A stretch of DNA of 64,000 nt from Ryuthela nishihirai (taxonomy: Eukaryota > Arthropoda > Arachnida > Araneae > Heptathelidae). The position numbers and the translations under genes were made by a program. This document shows, one piece after another, positions 1-11,831 of this stretch. Every line of letters begins with the position of its first letter. Within the stretch, counting starts at the first letter, position 1. Below the pieces are notes generated by a model. That model worked only from the letters and a program-made list of their open reading frames with translations, had not been told where the DNA came from and searched no databases. The DNA is taken from assembly GCA_038380435.1 (NCBI GenBank), contig JAWZYU010000010.1, positions 46,472,135 to 46,536,134 on the forward strand, read 5' to 3'.

Positions 1-2973
1 AACATTTATTTGCGTTACTAAATACTTACAAAGAAATATACATGCTATCCTACACTAGGGTCTCGCAACTACAGCTCAATTCTCTTCACGAAACGGTATC
101 CCTCCCGCAGATTAACTAGCTATAGCCAGCACTGATGAGACTAAACACCACCGCTTGCAGCGCCACCTTTGGCATCCTGTAATATTTTAAATTTTCTCGC
201 CATCTCTCAAAATGTGTGAACATCATGCATTACAGCCATTCTTTGTTTTATATTTCAGTGTCTGATAAATTATTTGTTTCCTTTGCTGTTCTTAATTGAA
301 CTGTTTCTATCATATTTTTGAATATTTTTGGCGATCACATTAACCATTGCGACGTAGTATTTTGTCAAAACATTTTCCTTGACTGCAAGCTAACGTTCTT
401 TATAGTTTCATCCGATCATATAAGCAATCATTGGCTTTCTGGTTATGAACATATTTTCAACTGTTATACACGCATGCTTGTTGACTTTTCTTCTGTTTGT
501 TGTTCTTTTGCATTTAATTATTGGATCGAAAAAAAGTTTTTATTTCGCATCCTCGGAAGAAACTTTCATGCTAGAAAAAAGAAATACGTCAATGGAGTAA
601 GCACTCGAGATCAAAGAGCTTGAAAAGCCAGCACAATTAAGGGGATGACGAAAACTTTTGGAACAACATTCGTTAGGCAGCTACTCGGCAGAAAAGCTAG
701 CACGTCATTTATGTTACAATCGAATATATGAACGTCACCTATCATTGCTGACTTGCTTAACCTGTGTTCCCGCCTAACTGCACAGGAATCTTGGCCAAGA
801 GGTCAAGATTCGTATGCAGTCGGTAGAAAATTCTTTCCACCGAATGTCACTCTGTGTACTGAGGTGAGCCTGTTCTTTTCATTGAAACACTAAACCGGAG
901 TACAGAAGAAAAGCCGGGAGCAGTTTCTCATTTCTCTCTCCCTTTGATCAACTGAGTATTTACATGATAGGTCCGATCCCAGAGTAGCACATGGTCCATA
1001 CTAACTGCAAAGATGCAGTGTATTGGCTCCTATGTGTGTGTCGCCCCCCCATCCCCCCTCCACATCCTGTGATCAAGTGGCTTTTTCATGTTGCCTATGT
1101 TCATTGGCCCCCTCGTTCTTCGCTTGGCCGGTGGCTTGCAGACATTCACCTTTAAAATTATATTTGTGAATATTTATTTCAGTAGTAGAAAATAATTTCA
1201 GTGAACGAATCTATACTTTTCACATGCGACAATTGCATATTTAGGTATAGGAATGTGTACACTTTACGTATTTATAGGAAGAAGTCCTATGTCAAATAGT
1301 AGTATATACATTTTTTTTCAATGATATTTTCATTAGAAAAATGCCCCCCCCCCCCCCCCCTCCGACATCACACAAATTCTTGCTGCTTACTTATACCCAA
1401 GAAGAATGCGGATCATTTATCATTTGTTTTATCAGATAAGAATTATAAAAATGCAAAACTGTGTCGCTCAGATATAAAAATAACCCAATCCCAAACGCTT
1501 TTTAATTTATGTTCCGATGTTTAGATATTCAAGAAAGTTACCCTTCTGTACTACAATAATCAATCAAATTAAATGTGGGAAAGAGTTTAATTCAAATTTC
1601 ATTGAAATTGTTTATAATTTGAATTACTCAATTTTTATAACCTTATCGTTTTGTGTATTCATCTATTGAAATTGTCCTGAATCAATTATTTATGATCCTT
1701 TCGTAATTTTATTTCTTGCAACCTATTCTCTTTATTACGCATTAAAATATATTGAAATTGTTCTCTTAAATTGTTTTGGGAAAGTACGAAGTAATTGTTT
1801 TGGGAAGTTTATTGTTTGGGAAGTTTTCATTGGTACGTTATGTTTAATAAGTAAATAAATAATAAAATTAACAAACATTCACACGGGCCTGAGGAATAAG
1901 TGCTCGGTGGCCTCTTTGATTGAACCGTATTGATTTAGACTAAACTCTGGATGTCGTTAACTCAACTGGAAGAATAACGTATCGCCTGTCCTATGCTTGT
2001 TTTCAAGGTGTTTTTCAAACATTCCTTGAAAAATGCATGAAATGTGTACAAATTTATATTGTTTATCTCCATTTCCCTTACTAACATTCTCAAGGGCACG
2101 TTTCACGATCCCTAGAACCGGCTCTGATGGTACCGAAACGTTTTCTGGTCTCAGCAGATTTTAATAACAACCATTTTTTTTTTAAAAAGCAGTTCAGTGA
2201 TTGCGACTTATTTAAATAACATAATCGTAACTCAGCTCAATAACATAATAACGCAAAAGCGCGATATTGTGCAATGGAAGGGTTAAAGCTTAGTTTTCCA
2301 TGACTGTGGTTTAGTTGCTGGTTAGGGTTTTCAAAGAAAATACTGGATATTAGTTTCGGAACTATTTGTGGGCAGGGATAGCTTCAGGAGGACCTTGGCA
2401 CAACATGCTTACGGGGACCCCCACCCCCCAGAAGACCCGATGAACTGTAACATTCTCATGAAATGTAACATACTTTCAAATGTAATTGTTTCTCTTCGTC
2501 CTGTGCTATTACTCAGTTCTCAACACTTTTACATTGTAGTAAACGCTCGAGTTTATTCTAAACTTAATCAGTATAAACAGGTTTTAGAATTTAATTAGGG
2601 CTTGAGTTGAAAACCAAAGGGGGGAAAATAGAAGAAAATGCTCAATATACTCAATTACATTGATCCAAACATTATTCTAAGACAATGATTGATGAAAAAA
2701 AAATATATATATGATCTGTAGAGTTTGGTTGGGGGGGGGGAGGTGCTAAGAAAAAGGGAACCTAGGAATTTTAGGCCTAGTCGGTAATCAGGGTTTGTTT
2801 GTGGGTCCGAAACAGGTAGTAATTCTTAATTTAGGAATCGATTATTTAAATCCTAGTCTACTGTAAATAATATTAACTAATATCCACAAATGCGTTGCAT
2901 AGCTTTGTAATGAATATATTGATCAGACAGAAGAGAAAATCATATTTCCGTAATGGAAGAAAAGCTTGGTGTT
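1..2973. other. Non-coding stretch, no gene seen
   Basis: AT-rich. There is an 18-base C-run at 1343-1360 (chance open frame), a G-run near 2731 and a short TA run near 2703. No CBM14 exon, RNA gene or transposase was recognised, so the 3' end of the mucin gene, if spliced onward, was not found here. Confidence 0.6.
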
Positions 2974-3362
2974 GTTGGGTTGTCTTGTTTTACCTCTGAG
3001 CGGCACTTTTTTGCACACCATGGGCTAAATGGCCAGGTCACATGGACCCCGAAGGTTCAGAGAAGGTTGGGGGAGGGGACCCACTGGAACAGCTGTTGGG
3101 AGACAGATGGTAGCCTCCCGTCAAGGCCATCCAGCGTGTTCTTTAGCGTGCACAGGGTATGTCTCTCCTGCACACGGGGCCACGCTTAACGTCCCATCCG
3201 ACGGACGGCGGCCTTTCCAAGCCCGTCGGTGTCCCCTACTGACCGTGGGCAGGGCGGGGAATTTTGCGGAGATAAATCTCAACGCTGACCCAGCTGGGAC
3301 TCGAACCTGGGAACTACAGATTATGAGCCTGGCGCGCTACCGACTGAACCACCCCCGCCCCC
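2974..3362 (-). repeat. tRNA-derived SINE, family 1, near full length
   Basis: Read on the minus strand it begins with a tRNA-like head: an A-box-like stretch within the first 25 bases and a B-box GGTTCGAGTCCC. A conserved middle follows (GGATGGGACGTTAAGC, GTGCACGTTAAAGAAC) and then a tail reaching CAGAGGTAAAACAA. This layout is shared by all family 1 copies. Confidence 0.85.
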
Positions 3363-3429
3363 AAAAAAAGCTTGGTGGAAATGTTGTTCAAAAAGGAACA
3401 AATTATACCAAGGTGATTAGATAATTTTT

Positions 3430-4130
3430 CTTTAGATTTTGTTAGTTATTGTGGGAGAGCAGATGACTCTTGCTTGTGTACTCAACATAGGGCTTGAAGA
3501 CATAGTGATCAGAGAGATTGGCCTCACAGAGAGCAAGGATGGGAACTGGTATGATGTTCGTGTAGTTCCAGATGTCAGCAGCCTTCCTCCTGAAGCTCCT
3601 GCAGTTCCACTGTAGGACTGAAGGGGTGCTAGACACTCTGCTGACCATGTTCATAGTCAGGATGGAAAATAGAAACTAAGGAGAGGCGGGTCAACACGGA
3701 GTGGCTAGCAGTACAAAAAGTGAGATATAAGTGAGGCCAGCTGGTTGAGGATCATCAAAGTTTGAAGTTGAGACTCCTCAGGTAGAGCGGCAGTAATGAC
3801 ATTGATGACATCCACAAGTAGAGAGAGAATGGTGGGCAAGGAGGACCGTGTCCCTGTAGTCCTTCCTGAAATCCTGATGCATCAAGGAGGAGAAGGGCTT
3901 CTTCGGATCAGGCCGACAAGTAGCCCTGCTCTTCCTTGTCCTCTTTGCCTTCCCGGCCAACTGCTTGGCCTGAATGGAACAGGAGTCCGCTGCGGAGTTT
4001 GCGCGGAATCCTGCACCATAGAGGTACCTGTAGCACAAGGAGTCTCAGGGACAGGAGCAGAGGGCATCATCTCAGGAAGGGCAATAGAGGCCAGAGGAGC
4101 AGGGGCAGCATCTTATTTGCTACTCTGATA
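3430..4130 (-). pseudogene. LINE fragment: ORF1 end and start of endonuclease ORF
   Basis: Minus strand 3442-3654 encodes VLQWNCRSFRRKAADIWNY then VPILALCEANLS, which resembles the N-terminus of apurinic-type endonucleases of Jockey-like non-LTR retrotransposons (NWN/QWNCRS and ALxE motifs). Upstream, minus frames over 3778-4070 encode Arg/Lys/Pro-rich protein with no clear motif, as expected for an ORF1 tail. The endonuclease frame stops after 70 residues, so it is a fragment. Confidence 0.6.
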
Positions 4131-5200
4131 AAAAATTCAGCTGTTAGTTTAAAAATATTAAAAATTAAAAAAAAAGGTATCAGGCCCATAACTTTACAAA
4201 AAACAAGTTTCATTAGAAAGACATTTTATTTCATTTTCATTTAATACATGTGTAAAATCATGGAATTCTTGCCGACAATTCATCTACACTATGAACAATT
4301 AAAATGGTTGTTCCGCTTCTAAATGAATGAAACAAAATATGCACCTATTTAGTATTTCAGTGATTTATTTGACACTTGATTTGCATAATGTTCGGATGAA
4401 ATCCAGTATTTAAACCAGTTTTAACATTTATGATTATTTGCCAAATAAGAAAATTAAGGTCACATTCATAAGTGAAAATTTTTGTTAGCAGTTAAAAAAT
4501 TGTAAAAGAGAACATTTCTTCCATAAAAAATGAAATTTTTATTCCTCGAATGAAAAAGAGAACATGTTTATTTTTTAAAAAAGAGATCTTCTAGACATCC
4601 TACCTACGAGCATACAATTATCACGCTTCGTCTTCTCTTTACAGCGTTACTTAGAGCAGGCCACGGGGTTCTGCAAACTCCCTTGCTAACTTCAAACGTC
4701 TCTGTCGGGATCGTTGGGGATTGTTTAAGTGTCAATGTAGTGAAAAGCTTCAGTCATTTATCTTAGCCCAGCGCGTTCTAAAGACTGGACCTCATCAATC
4801 GATTCAATCAATTTTAATTCCATTCACTTTACTTATTTACGAATCCTATTTTGTTTTGCGTTAGACAAATCATTTCATTATTCTTTAGCCGTTACTAAAA
4901 ATAACGAGGAAATACTGCGAGGTGGATGCAGTTGTCCAACTGTGATATTAATTCAACTTTGTTTACTTTTTAGAGATAAATGAAAATACCAGAAAGCATA
5001 TAATTGCCGTAATTAACATTGACTGGGCATTGTGGTAAATTGATATTTTTGTGACTTCTGAGAATGATCAAATTACACTGGAGTGGTAGATTGCTTTCTT
5101 TTAAATATCAGAAGACGCTTTAAACTTCAATTTCACTAAATGCTGCGTTTTAAACAAAAGGTAATAAAAATTCCTCTTTACTGAAACCGAAAAGACTCAC
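4131..5200. other. Non-coding stretch downstream of the last visible exon
   Basis: AT-rich, with no cysteine-rich frame on the minus strand. It would contain the 3' UTR if the stop at 5178-5180 is used. Confidence 0.55.
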
Positions 5201-5398
5201 TTTGTTGTTCTGCTCTCCAAGGCCAATCACATTCTGCTGTTCGTGGATTAAACATCAAATCACTGGGGCAGCATGCACGTAGGGCTTGTCCATTGGTGCA
5301 GTGGTAGAAACATCTTTCGTTGTTGTAATCGGCAATGTAGCCTTCTTTTCCTTGGCAATTCTGAAGGAACTGGGATGAGGCTAGCACAGTCTTCTTTG
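5201..5398 (-). CDS. Last CBM14 exon visible, domain lacks its sixth Cys
   Basis: A 198-bp exon of 66 codons if the donor GTGAGT at 5195-5200 is used, phase 1 at both ends. The acceptor is TTCTTACAG above 5398. The CBM14 has NC, ERCFYHC (two residues fewer than usual between the second and third Cys), ACC, and CDWPW. At the position of the last Cys there is Gln, and one extra Cys sits next to the fourth. If the donor is not used, the frame runs seven more codons to a TAA at 5178-5180, so this could be the terminal coding exon. No AATAAA was seen close downstream. No further CBM14 exon was found between 1 and 5200. Confidence 0.82.
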
Positions 5399-5853
5399 CT
5401 GTAAGAAAGAAAATGACTAGTATATGTTGTTTGGGTTTAAAACGCATCTGCAATTTTGTGTTTCGCAGTTTAAATGTGCTACTTTTATAGACCATTTTCT
5501 TAACTTCTAAAGGGAAAAGAAACGATAAAAATGCCTTGCTTGTAAAATAGTTTTGAATCTACATAGACTTCTAGAGTTTTTTTACTTGACAAAAAATAGT
5601 GATATTACACCTTAATCATTTGTCACTAACAGTAGATTGTAAACATTGAAGTAGACTCATTTTCGATGTTTATATATATATCTCGAACAGTGCAAAGCTA
5701 GGTCCGAGCCTTGGGATACAAGCTTGAATGAACTTCGTAAACAGTTGCACTCTTTATTTAAATATAAAGAACGCTTTCGGTATATCATATTTTCAGATAA
5801 ATTCAATGGACAGCGACATTTTGACCCAAATTTCAGTTACGTGATATTCGGAC

Positions 5854-6208
5854 TGGGCTGTTTTACTTATGAGTGGCACACAATAAGTTAAATGGCCTAG
5901 TCACGTGGACACAAGACTCAGAGAAGATTGGGGAAGAGGATGCATTGTGTAGCTGTTAGGAGACAGATGGGAAACTTTCCGTCAAGGCCATCAAAATGCA
6001 TTGTTTAACGTGCACAGCATATGGTTCAACCGCACAGGGACGACAACTTTACGTTACATCTAATGGACAGAGGCCTTTACAAGCGTATTGGTTCTCCCAT
6101 TGACTGAGGACAGGTAGGGGTTTGGCGGAGATAAATCTCAACGCTAACTCAGGTGTACTCGAATATTGGAACTGCAGATTACGAGCCTGTTGCTCTAACG
6201 GCTAAATC
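5854..6208 (-). repeat. SINE family 1, diverged
   Basis: Minus-orientation copy with many substitutions. Its tail end (GGCTGTTTTACTTATGAG on the plus strand) and the tRNA-like head region (ACTGCAGATTACGAGCCTG) are recognisable. Confidence 0.75.
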
Positions 6209-6224
6209 CTCGTGTACACGGTAT

Positions 6225-6440
6225 CCCCCCCCCCGAGAGGGAACCACCTTATCGTGGTGGTGGTGGTGGAGGGGGGCTGTGGGCCCTTGTGAAGTTGAGG
6301 GCTCAGCTGACTGGTATTGGGGAGTATCTTGTCGGACGGGGTCCCGATGGAATGGCTGGGCCCTGGTGAAGTTGAGGGCTCTGCTGACTGATATTGGGGG
6401 GTACCTAGGTTGGACGGGTCCCCGATGACCGGGCCTGGTA
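6225..6440. repeat. GC-rich hairpin followed by a 77-bp direct repeat
   Basis: CCACCTTATCGTGGTGG forms a small stem-loop at 6244. Then a unit containing GGGCCCTTGTGAAGTTGAGG...GGACGGG recurs 77 bp later (GAAGTTGAGGGCT at 6291 and 6368). The block is far more GC-rich than its surroundings and sits between two SINEs. It may be the 5' leader of a retroelement, which is a guess. Confidence 0.7.
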
Positions 6441-6614
6441 TGGCCTAAGAGTTCCCACCACCAGAGCTGAGGTAACTTGGATCTATATATCATTGTTTGT
6501 AGCTAACCAGGGTGCGCAGATTAAATTTAGGTTTTGACCGATGGATGAACTTTACTTCTATAGTACTGTTCGACATAGGAAGTCGTGGGGCGAGCTGCAT
6601 CTATATGGTGTTGC

Positions 6615-6990
6615 GTTGGGTTATTTTCCTCTGAGCGGCACTTTTTTGCACACCATGGGCTAAACGGCCAAGTCATAAGGACCCCGAAGGCTCAGAGAAG
6701 GTTGGGGGAGGGGACCCACTAGAACAGCTGTTGGGAGACAGATGGTAGCCTCCCATCAAGGCCATCCAGTGTGTTCTTTAACATGCACAGGGTATGGCTC
6801 TTCCGCACACGGGGTCATGGCTTAACTTTCCATCCGACGGACGGCGGCCTTTCCAAGTCCATCGGTGTCCCCTGCTGAATATGAGCAGGGCGGAGAGTTC
6901 TGTGGAGATAAATCTCAACGCTGACCCAGGCGGGACTCGAGTCTGGAAACTGCAGGTTTCGAGTCTGGCGTGCTACCGACTGAGCCACCT
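6615..6990 (-). repeat. SINE family 1, near full length
   Basis: Minus orientation, from the tail (TTGGGTTATTTTCCTCTGAG on plus) to the tRNA-like head ending GACTGAGCCACC. Confidence 0.85.
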
Positions 6991-7106
6991 ATTTATATGG
7001 TGTTGTCTTGCCTTCGATGTAGGTAGTGGAGATTTGGCATTATCCCTATAGATGTAGTGCAGTCCATGTATTGCGGAACATCTGGTTTTGTCATTATAAA
7101 AAAAAT

Positions 7107-7296
7107 GTACACGGTACCACGGCTTAACGTAATACACGGATGACTGTCGTCTTTCCAAACCCATCAGTGTCCCCTTTCTGATCAAGCCGAAAGAGGGTTA
7201 AACAGAGAAAATTCTAAACCCTGGGCCAGATAGGATTCGAACCTGAGAACATCAGATTACGAGCCTGGCGTAGTATCGACTGAATCACTCCTTGTC
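7107..7296 (-). repeat. SINE family 1, head half only
   Basis: Minus orientation. The central GGCTTAACGT region and the tRNA-like head are present, and the tail half is missing. Confidence 0.7.
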
Positions 7297-7523
7297 CCTG
7301 ATATTAGGGTAATATTAGTTGACAATATAGTGCCATTTTCACAAAAGCACTTATTTCAATCTGATTTGAACTTGTTATCTGTTGTCTAATGTGACGGGAT
7401 TTCGTTTATTAATTTATTCAGATTAACTTAATAATTTTAATAAATTAGTGGTAATCATATATTTCAGGAAGGGTTTACAGTTCCCTGTTCTCTAATAAAA
7501 CATGTCTGAATTAAAAACTATGT

Positions 7524-7865
7524 TGGTTTGGTTTGTTTTATTTCTAAGAGGCACATTTTGAACACATTATGCTAATGGTCAGGTCACAAGGACATCAAGG
7601 GCTCAGAGAAGGGTGGGGGAAAGGGTACCTACTAAACAGATGTGAGCAGATATATATGGAAGACTCTAATCAAAACCACCCAGCTTATTCTTTAACATGC
7701 ACAGGCATGGCTCTCCTGCACACGAGAAACGTGGCTTAACATCTCATCCCATGGACTGCGGACATCCGACCCAACGATGTCTCCTTTCTTACGGAGGTCA
7801 GGGTGGGTGTCATCAAGAAAATTGTCAAAGCAGTTACAGTTATCAAACCTGTGTGGGGGAGTCTT
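7524..7865 (-). repeat. SINE family 1, diverged, head eroded
   Basis: Minus orientation. Tail and centre are clear (CAGGTCACAAGGACATCAAG, GTGGCTTAACATCTCATCCC on plus). The tRNA-like end is mostly lost. Confidence 0.7.
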
Positions 7866-8093
7866 ATAACATCACTTAGTGTAAGTTAACATCCTTGGTG
7901 TGAAGCATTATTGCCATTTATATTGCGTCAGATTGCTTTACGAAATATTAAAGAAGATTGCTAACTCTGAGGATATTAGTCTTTATATAAACATTTCCGA
8001 ACGAAAAAAAAGTTCATAAATACACGTGCATTTACTATATTTCTTAATTTATAACGATTAATGCTTAACTCAGTGCTGTGTTTCAAAACTTAC

Positions 8094-8312
8094 ATTTTTG
8101 ACAGTTGACATTTCCCGGAAAATCGCAGATCATTTTCTGTACATTAAAGTGTAAACCAGATGGACATTCTTTCTTACAGGCTCTCCCTGTTGAACAGTCA
8201 TAGAAGGATCCACATTCACTGGTATGACCAACGAGGCTACCGTTCCTGGGGCATCGGATATTTGCACGGATGCAGTGACTATGATAATGGTCATCTTCTC
8301 TATCATCAGCAC
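8094..8312 (-). CDS. Single CBM14 exon without an in-frame start codon
   Basis: A 219-bp exon of 73 codons, phase 1 at both ends. The acceptor is the AG at 8313-8314 (TATTAAATAG, a poor pyrimidine tract) and the donor is GTAAGT at 8088-8093. The open frame has no early ATG, so an ORF search shows a different, wrong frame here. Read in the right frame it gives an acidic/His leader (ADDREDDHYHSH), then a CBM14 at residues 21-71 with CPRNGS, SEC, FYDC, KKEC, LHFNVQKMIC, GNVNC. Two further cysteines, one before the domain (SHC) and one inside the third loop (GRAC), make eight in total and may form an additional disulfide. Confidence 0.85.
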
Positions 8313-10460
8313 CTATTTAATAACATAAAAATTTAGATGCGATATTGATTTTTATCACACTTTATTATCTCTTTTAAAGCTTTTTAAATACCAGGGTGAG
8401 TCAGTCAATAAGTCAAAAATTCATCTTCAAAATACATCACATAGCAATACCAAGCTTAGCCATATAGGTGTAATACAACAATTAAAGACCGTTAGAGGAG
8501 AGAGACTTCAGTTCTTCAGAAGTGCACGCAAGATAAATGTGAACATATCGGAAACTAGAGTCGATGAATAACGTTCACACATCCCAAAACTGGAGAGAAT
8601 GTTGTGAGTCAATCCAAGTGTACATCCCAAAGCTTCCTATGACAAGCTTCCTCTGAGGCTTCCTCTGAGGCCACGAAGATGACACGAAAAAGACTGAGCT
8701 TCCTCTGAGGCCACGAAGACTTCCCTCTGTGTTTTCAACCATTGTATCCACTTTACCACAACGTCGCTAGTTACAATAGGAGTTGAGCTTCCAGGTCTAG
8801 CCTTGTCCCGAACATCTTTCCGATATTATTCGAATATTCTGTACCGATTTTAATAGCTGCACGAGATAAACACTTCCCACCATAAACAGATAATATTTCC
8901 TTGTGGATGTTATTTTGCTTTTAATGGGTCAAAGACAATCTCATTTAATTATATCCAAATAACTACAAGCTGCTCACGTACAGTCACTTCTGAAGTAACT
9001 CCTCTCTTTCCTGTTATTTTTTCTAAAATATATTCTTTTGCAATAATTCTAAAAATTAAAAATCTTTAATTTTCGTCGCAACTGTGTAGTGTGAAACATG
9101 ATAGCTGTCCCTACCTGGTGCTGAAACTTGGAACTTCTACTACACGTATTTTTGTCAGCTGCATGCATTTGTGACTTAAAAAAAATTACAAGGGTGAGTC
9201 CTTAAATGTCATGAACTTTCAATAAAATTATCTCCATTAAAAAAATTATCAAAATGCAAAATAGCAAAAACGATAATTCAATATAATATATTTTTCTTTT
9301 ATTTCAAACTCAATTTCGAGATTTTGATGTTCACAGAATCAGTTCAAGGTTCACAGAATTCGAGATTTATTCATTAATCTGCATTTATTATCTTTTTTTA
9401 TTAAAGTAGGGATAAAGTATTTTGATCACGGGAAAAACTGGTCTCCAGTTTTTCTACTCGAAAAGGTTTCAGTGTCCACTAAACTAATAAACAGACTTTT
9501 CGGCATGTAGTCAGTCTATGATAGTACATAGCGCCTAGACAGTTTAAAGTATTGATGTTAATATCCTAAATATGTTCAAATCTCAATATTTAGAGATATT
9601 TCCACCCGAATTAGTGCCACTGCGAATGTAGAATTTTGTGGCGCAATAAGATTGCTGTAGATCAGTTTTCAAAAATAGTTCTAATGATTTTCGTAACGTT
9701 TGGCTTCTGCATGCGGATTACAGTTCCATCCTCTATAAGCCATATATTCCAAAACAGTCTGACAGTGGTTTTTCCAAAAAAATATTTTCCTGTAAACTTT
9801 CGTATTAGGAGTCTCTGTATAGAATTCAGTCATTGTAAATCCCCTAATTTGAAGGCTTATTGAAAATCGTTTTAGATTTTATGCTGATTAACCATTTTAG
9901 TAGCAAGTTTTTCGAGATCATTTTAGGTACTGAAAGGGTTAATGAATGATCTAAGCCAGGGATCGAGAAAGGGCGGCTCTAAGCACTATTAGTCTCTCTA
10001 GCACTCTGTTAATTATTTATTGGTGGCTCTTTAAGCTTTTTGATTCAACTGTGAAAATCTTTTCCTGATTTTCATCAGAAACAAGCACCAAAGCAGGTTG
10101 GCAGACGATAGTTTGAAAGCACTGATGCAATTCAAATGCTTAAAATACACTACAAATTTAAATAAGTTGTGTGAGAAGACTCAGATTCAAAAGTCATACT
10201 GATGCATGGCAGATATTTTAATAACTTTTCAACAGTTTTATTTTATGCATATGACTATACCTATTTTACTGTTATATGTTATGGTTTTAATAAAATACTC
10301 TGCAGCTTCTTTTATCCTGTTATGGTACTTGATCCTATAAGGATTATAATTTGCGGTTTTCAAAATTTATTGGTTTACCATTTTTTTCTTTTGCTGTTTT
10401 GGCTCTTGACCCAAAAAAGATTCTCGACTCCTGATCTAAACATATAAAAAAGTTGGCATG
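8313..10460. other. Intron, nothing further recognised
   Basis: Apart from the short repeats near 8640-8735 it is AT-rich intron. Open frames of 75-81 residues at 9636 and 10202 lack any motif. Confidence 0.6.
8638..8735. repeat. Short irregular direct repeats
   Basis: AGCTTCCTCTGAGG and CTTCCTCTGAGGCCACGAAG recur two to three times within 100 bp. Confidence 0.75.
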
Positions 10461-10807
10461 AGTTGTTTTTCCTCTGAGCGGCACTATTTTCACACAATGG
10501 ACTATATAGCCAGGTCACAAGGACGAAGATCCATGTCCATGTCCGAAGATCACTGGACATGGTAGATTTCTGTCCAGGCCATCCAGTGTGTTCTTTAACG
10601 TGCAGAGGGTTCCTGCATACGAGACCAAGGCTTAATGTTTCATCCGACGGACGACGACCTTTCCAAGCTCATCGGCATCCCCTTTCTCACCGAAGGCAGC
10701 GTGGGGGCTTAGCGGAGATAAATTTCTACGTTGGCACCAGTGGGACTCGATCCTGGGAACTGCAAATTACTAGATTGGGGCGCTACTGACTGAGGCACCC
10801 CGCCCCC
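10461..10807 (-). repeat. SINE family 1, full but diverged
   Basis: Minus orientation, with tail, centre and tRNA-like head (CTGACTGAGGCACCCCGCCC on plus) all present. Confidence 0.8.
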
Positions 10808-11407
10808 ATATACAAATGTTTGTTCAATGCATGAGGCTCCTCAGTAGCCGAAATATCCATTCCTCTTCATGGTTAAAATTGCTTACTCTGTCAATATGCC
10901 GTGTACATGTTCGCAATGATTAAAATGCTGCAGCCCATTACAGACGTATTTAGAGGACTGAATTGCAGTCTGTTTGGACCTTCGTTGTAAATGGCTATTT
11001 AATGATTGTGTTTTGTAGTGTTTCGCCAGGTGGATGTATCCTATTTAGAATCAAAATGCTATCAGGCGGGATTCTTTATGCAATTGCTCATGTCTTGGAA
11101 TCGTTCAGGCACCTGTTCCATTTTAACTTAGCAGCAGGAATCTGGTAGCGGAAATATGCAGCTAAGATTATTTATGTGATTAAGCTCGATACAGTTCTAT
11201 TTTAAACTAATAACTGCTACTAATGTTACAGAATCTCTTTTGTGCATTACATTATTTAGTCGACTTTTTTTTTTAATTTCTGTTTTAGCATTCACTGCAT
11301 TTTAGTGTAGCTGTACATGAAATCACTTTCGAAAGGATTTTTTTTTACTTAAACTAATTGCACTCGTTCTTCCGAATGAATAATGCTTTTTAAAAATGAC
11401 TATAGAA

Positions 11408-11556
11408 CTGAATCCTTTCCTCCAATAAATGAAATGACTTTTCGAAATGAATCCTGTCCTCTAATAAATGAAATGACTTTTCGAAATGAACCCTTTCCTC
11501 CAATAAATGAAATGACTTTTCGAAATGAATCCTTTTCTCCGATAAATGAAAAGCGA
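11408..11556. repeat. 39-bp tandem array, nearly four copies
   Basis: Units of AATGAAATGACTTTTCGAAA followed by TGAATCCTTTCCTCCAATA. Because 39 is a multiple of three, both strands stay open over the array and give chance ORFs of 73-77 residues. Nothing else supports coding. Confidence 0.9.
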
Positions 11557-11831
11557 ATTTTTTTTTTCCAAGGAATGAAATATTTTAATGGCTTAACGCT
11601 CAATTTTCTCAGGTAAGTCACACAATTTCGATTTCTAAGTCGTATATTTAAATTATATCTTTCAATCGCTTTTCAAAAATAGATAATTTTTTTCACAGAG
11701 AACGAAATAACTTTTCGTAAAACAAGTTCTTATTACAAATGTCTTACACCAATCATACATTCTGAGTTTCCCATTGTATTTTTAAACCGCCTATTTAATT
11801 GCATTTGAAAACAATTTTTTTCAACACTTAC

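Noticed and set aside
318..623. 101-residue plus-strand open frame
   Set aside because: No motif, no neighbouring exon signals. Expected by chance in a window this long.
1021..1140. C-rich stretch suggesting a promoter or CpG feature
   Set aside because: Only short C-runs with no promoter motif and no gene next to it.
8130..8312. 60-residue minus open frame starting with ATG
   Set aside because: Wrong frame. The phase-1 frame of the same DNA encodes the CBM14 exon 8094-8312.
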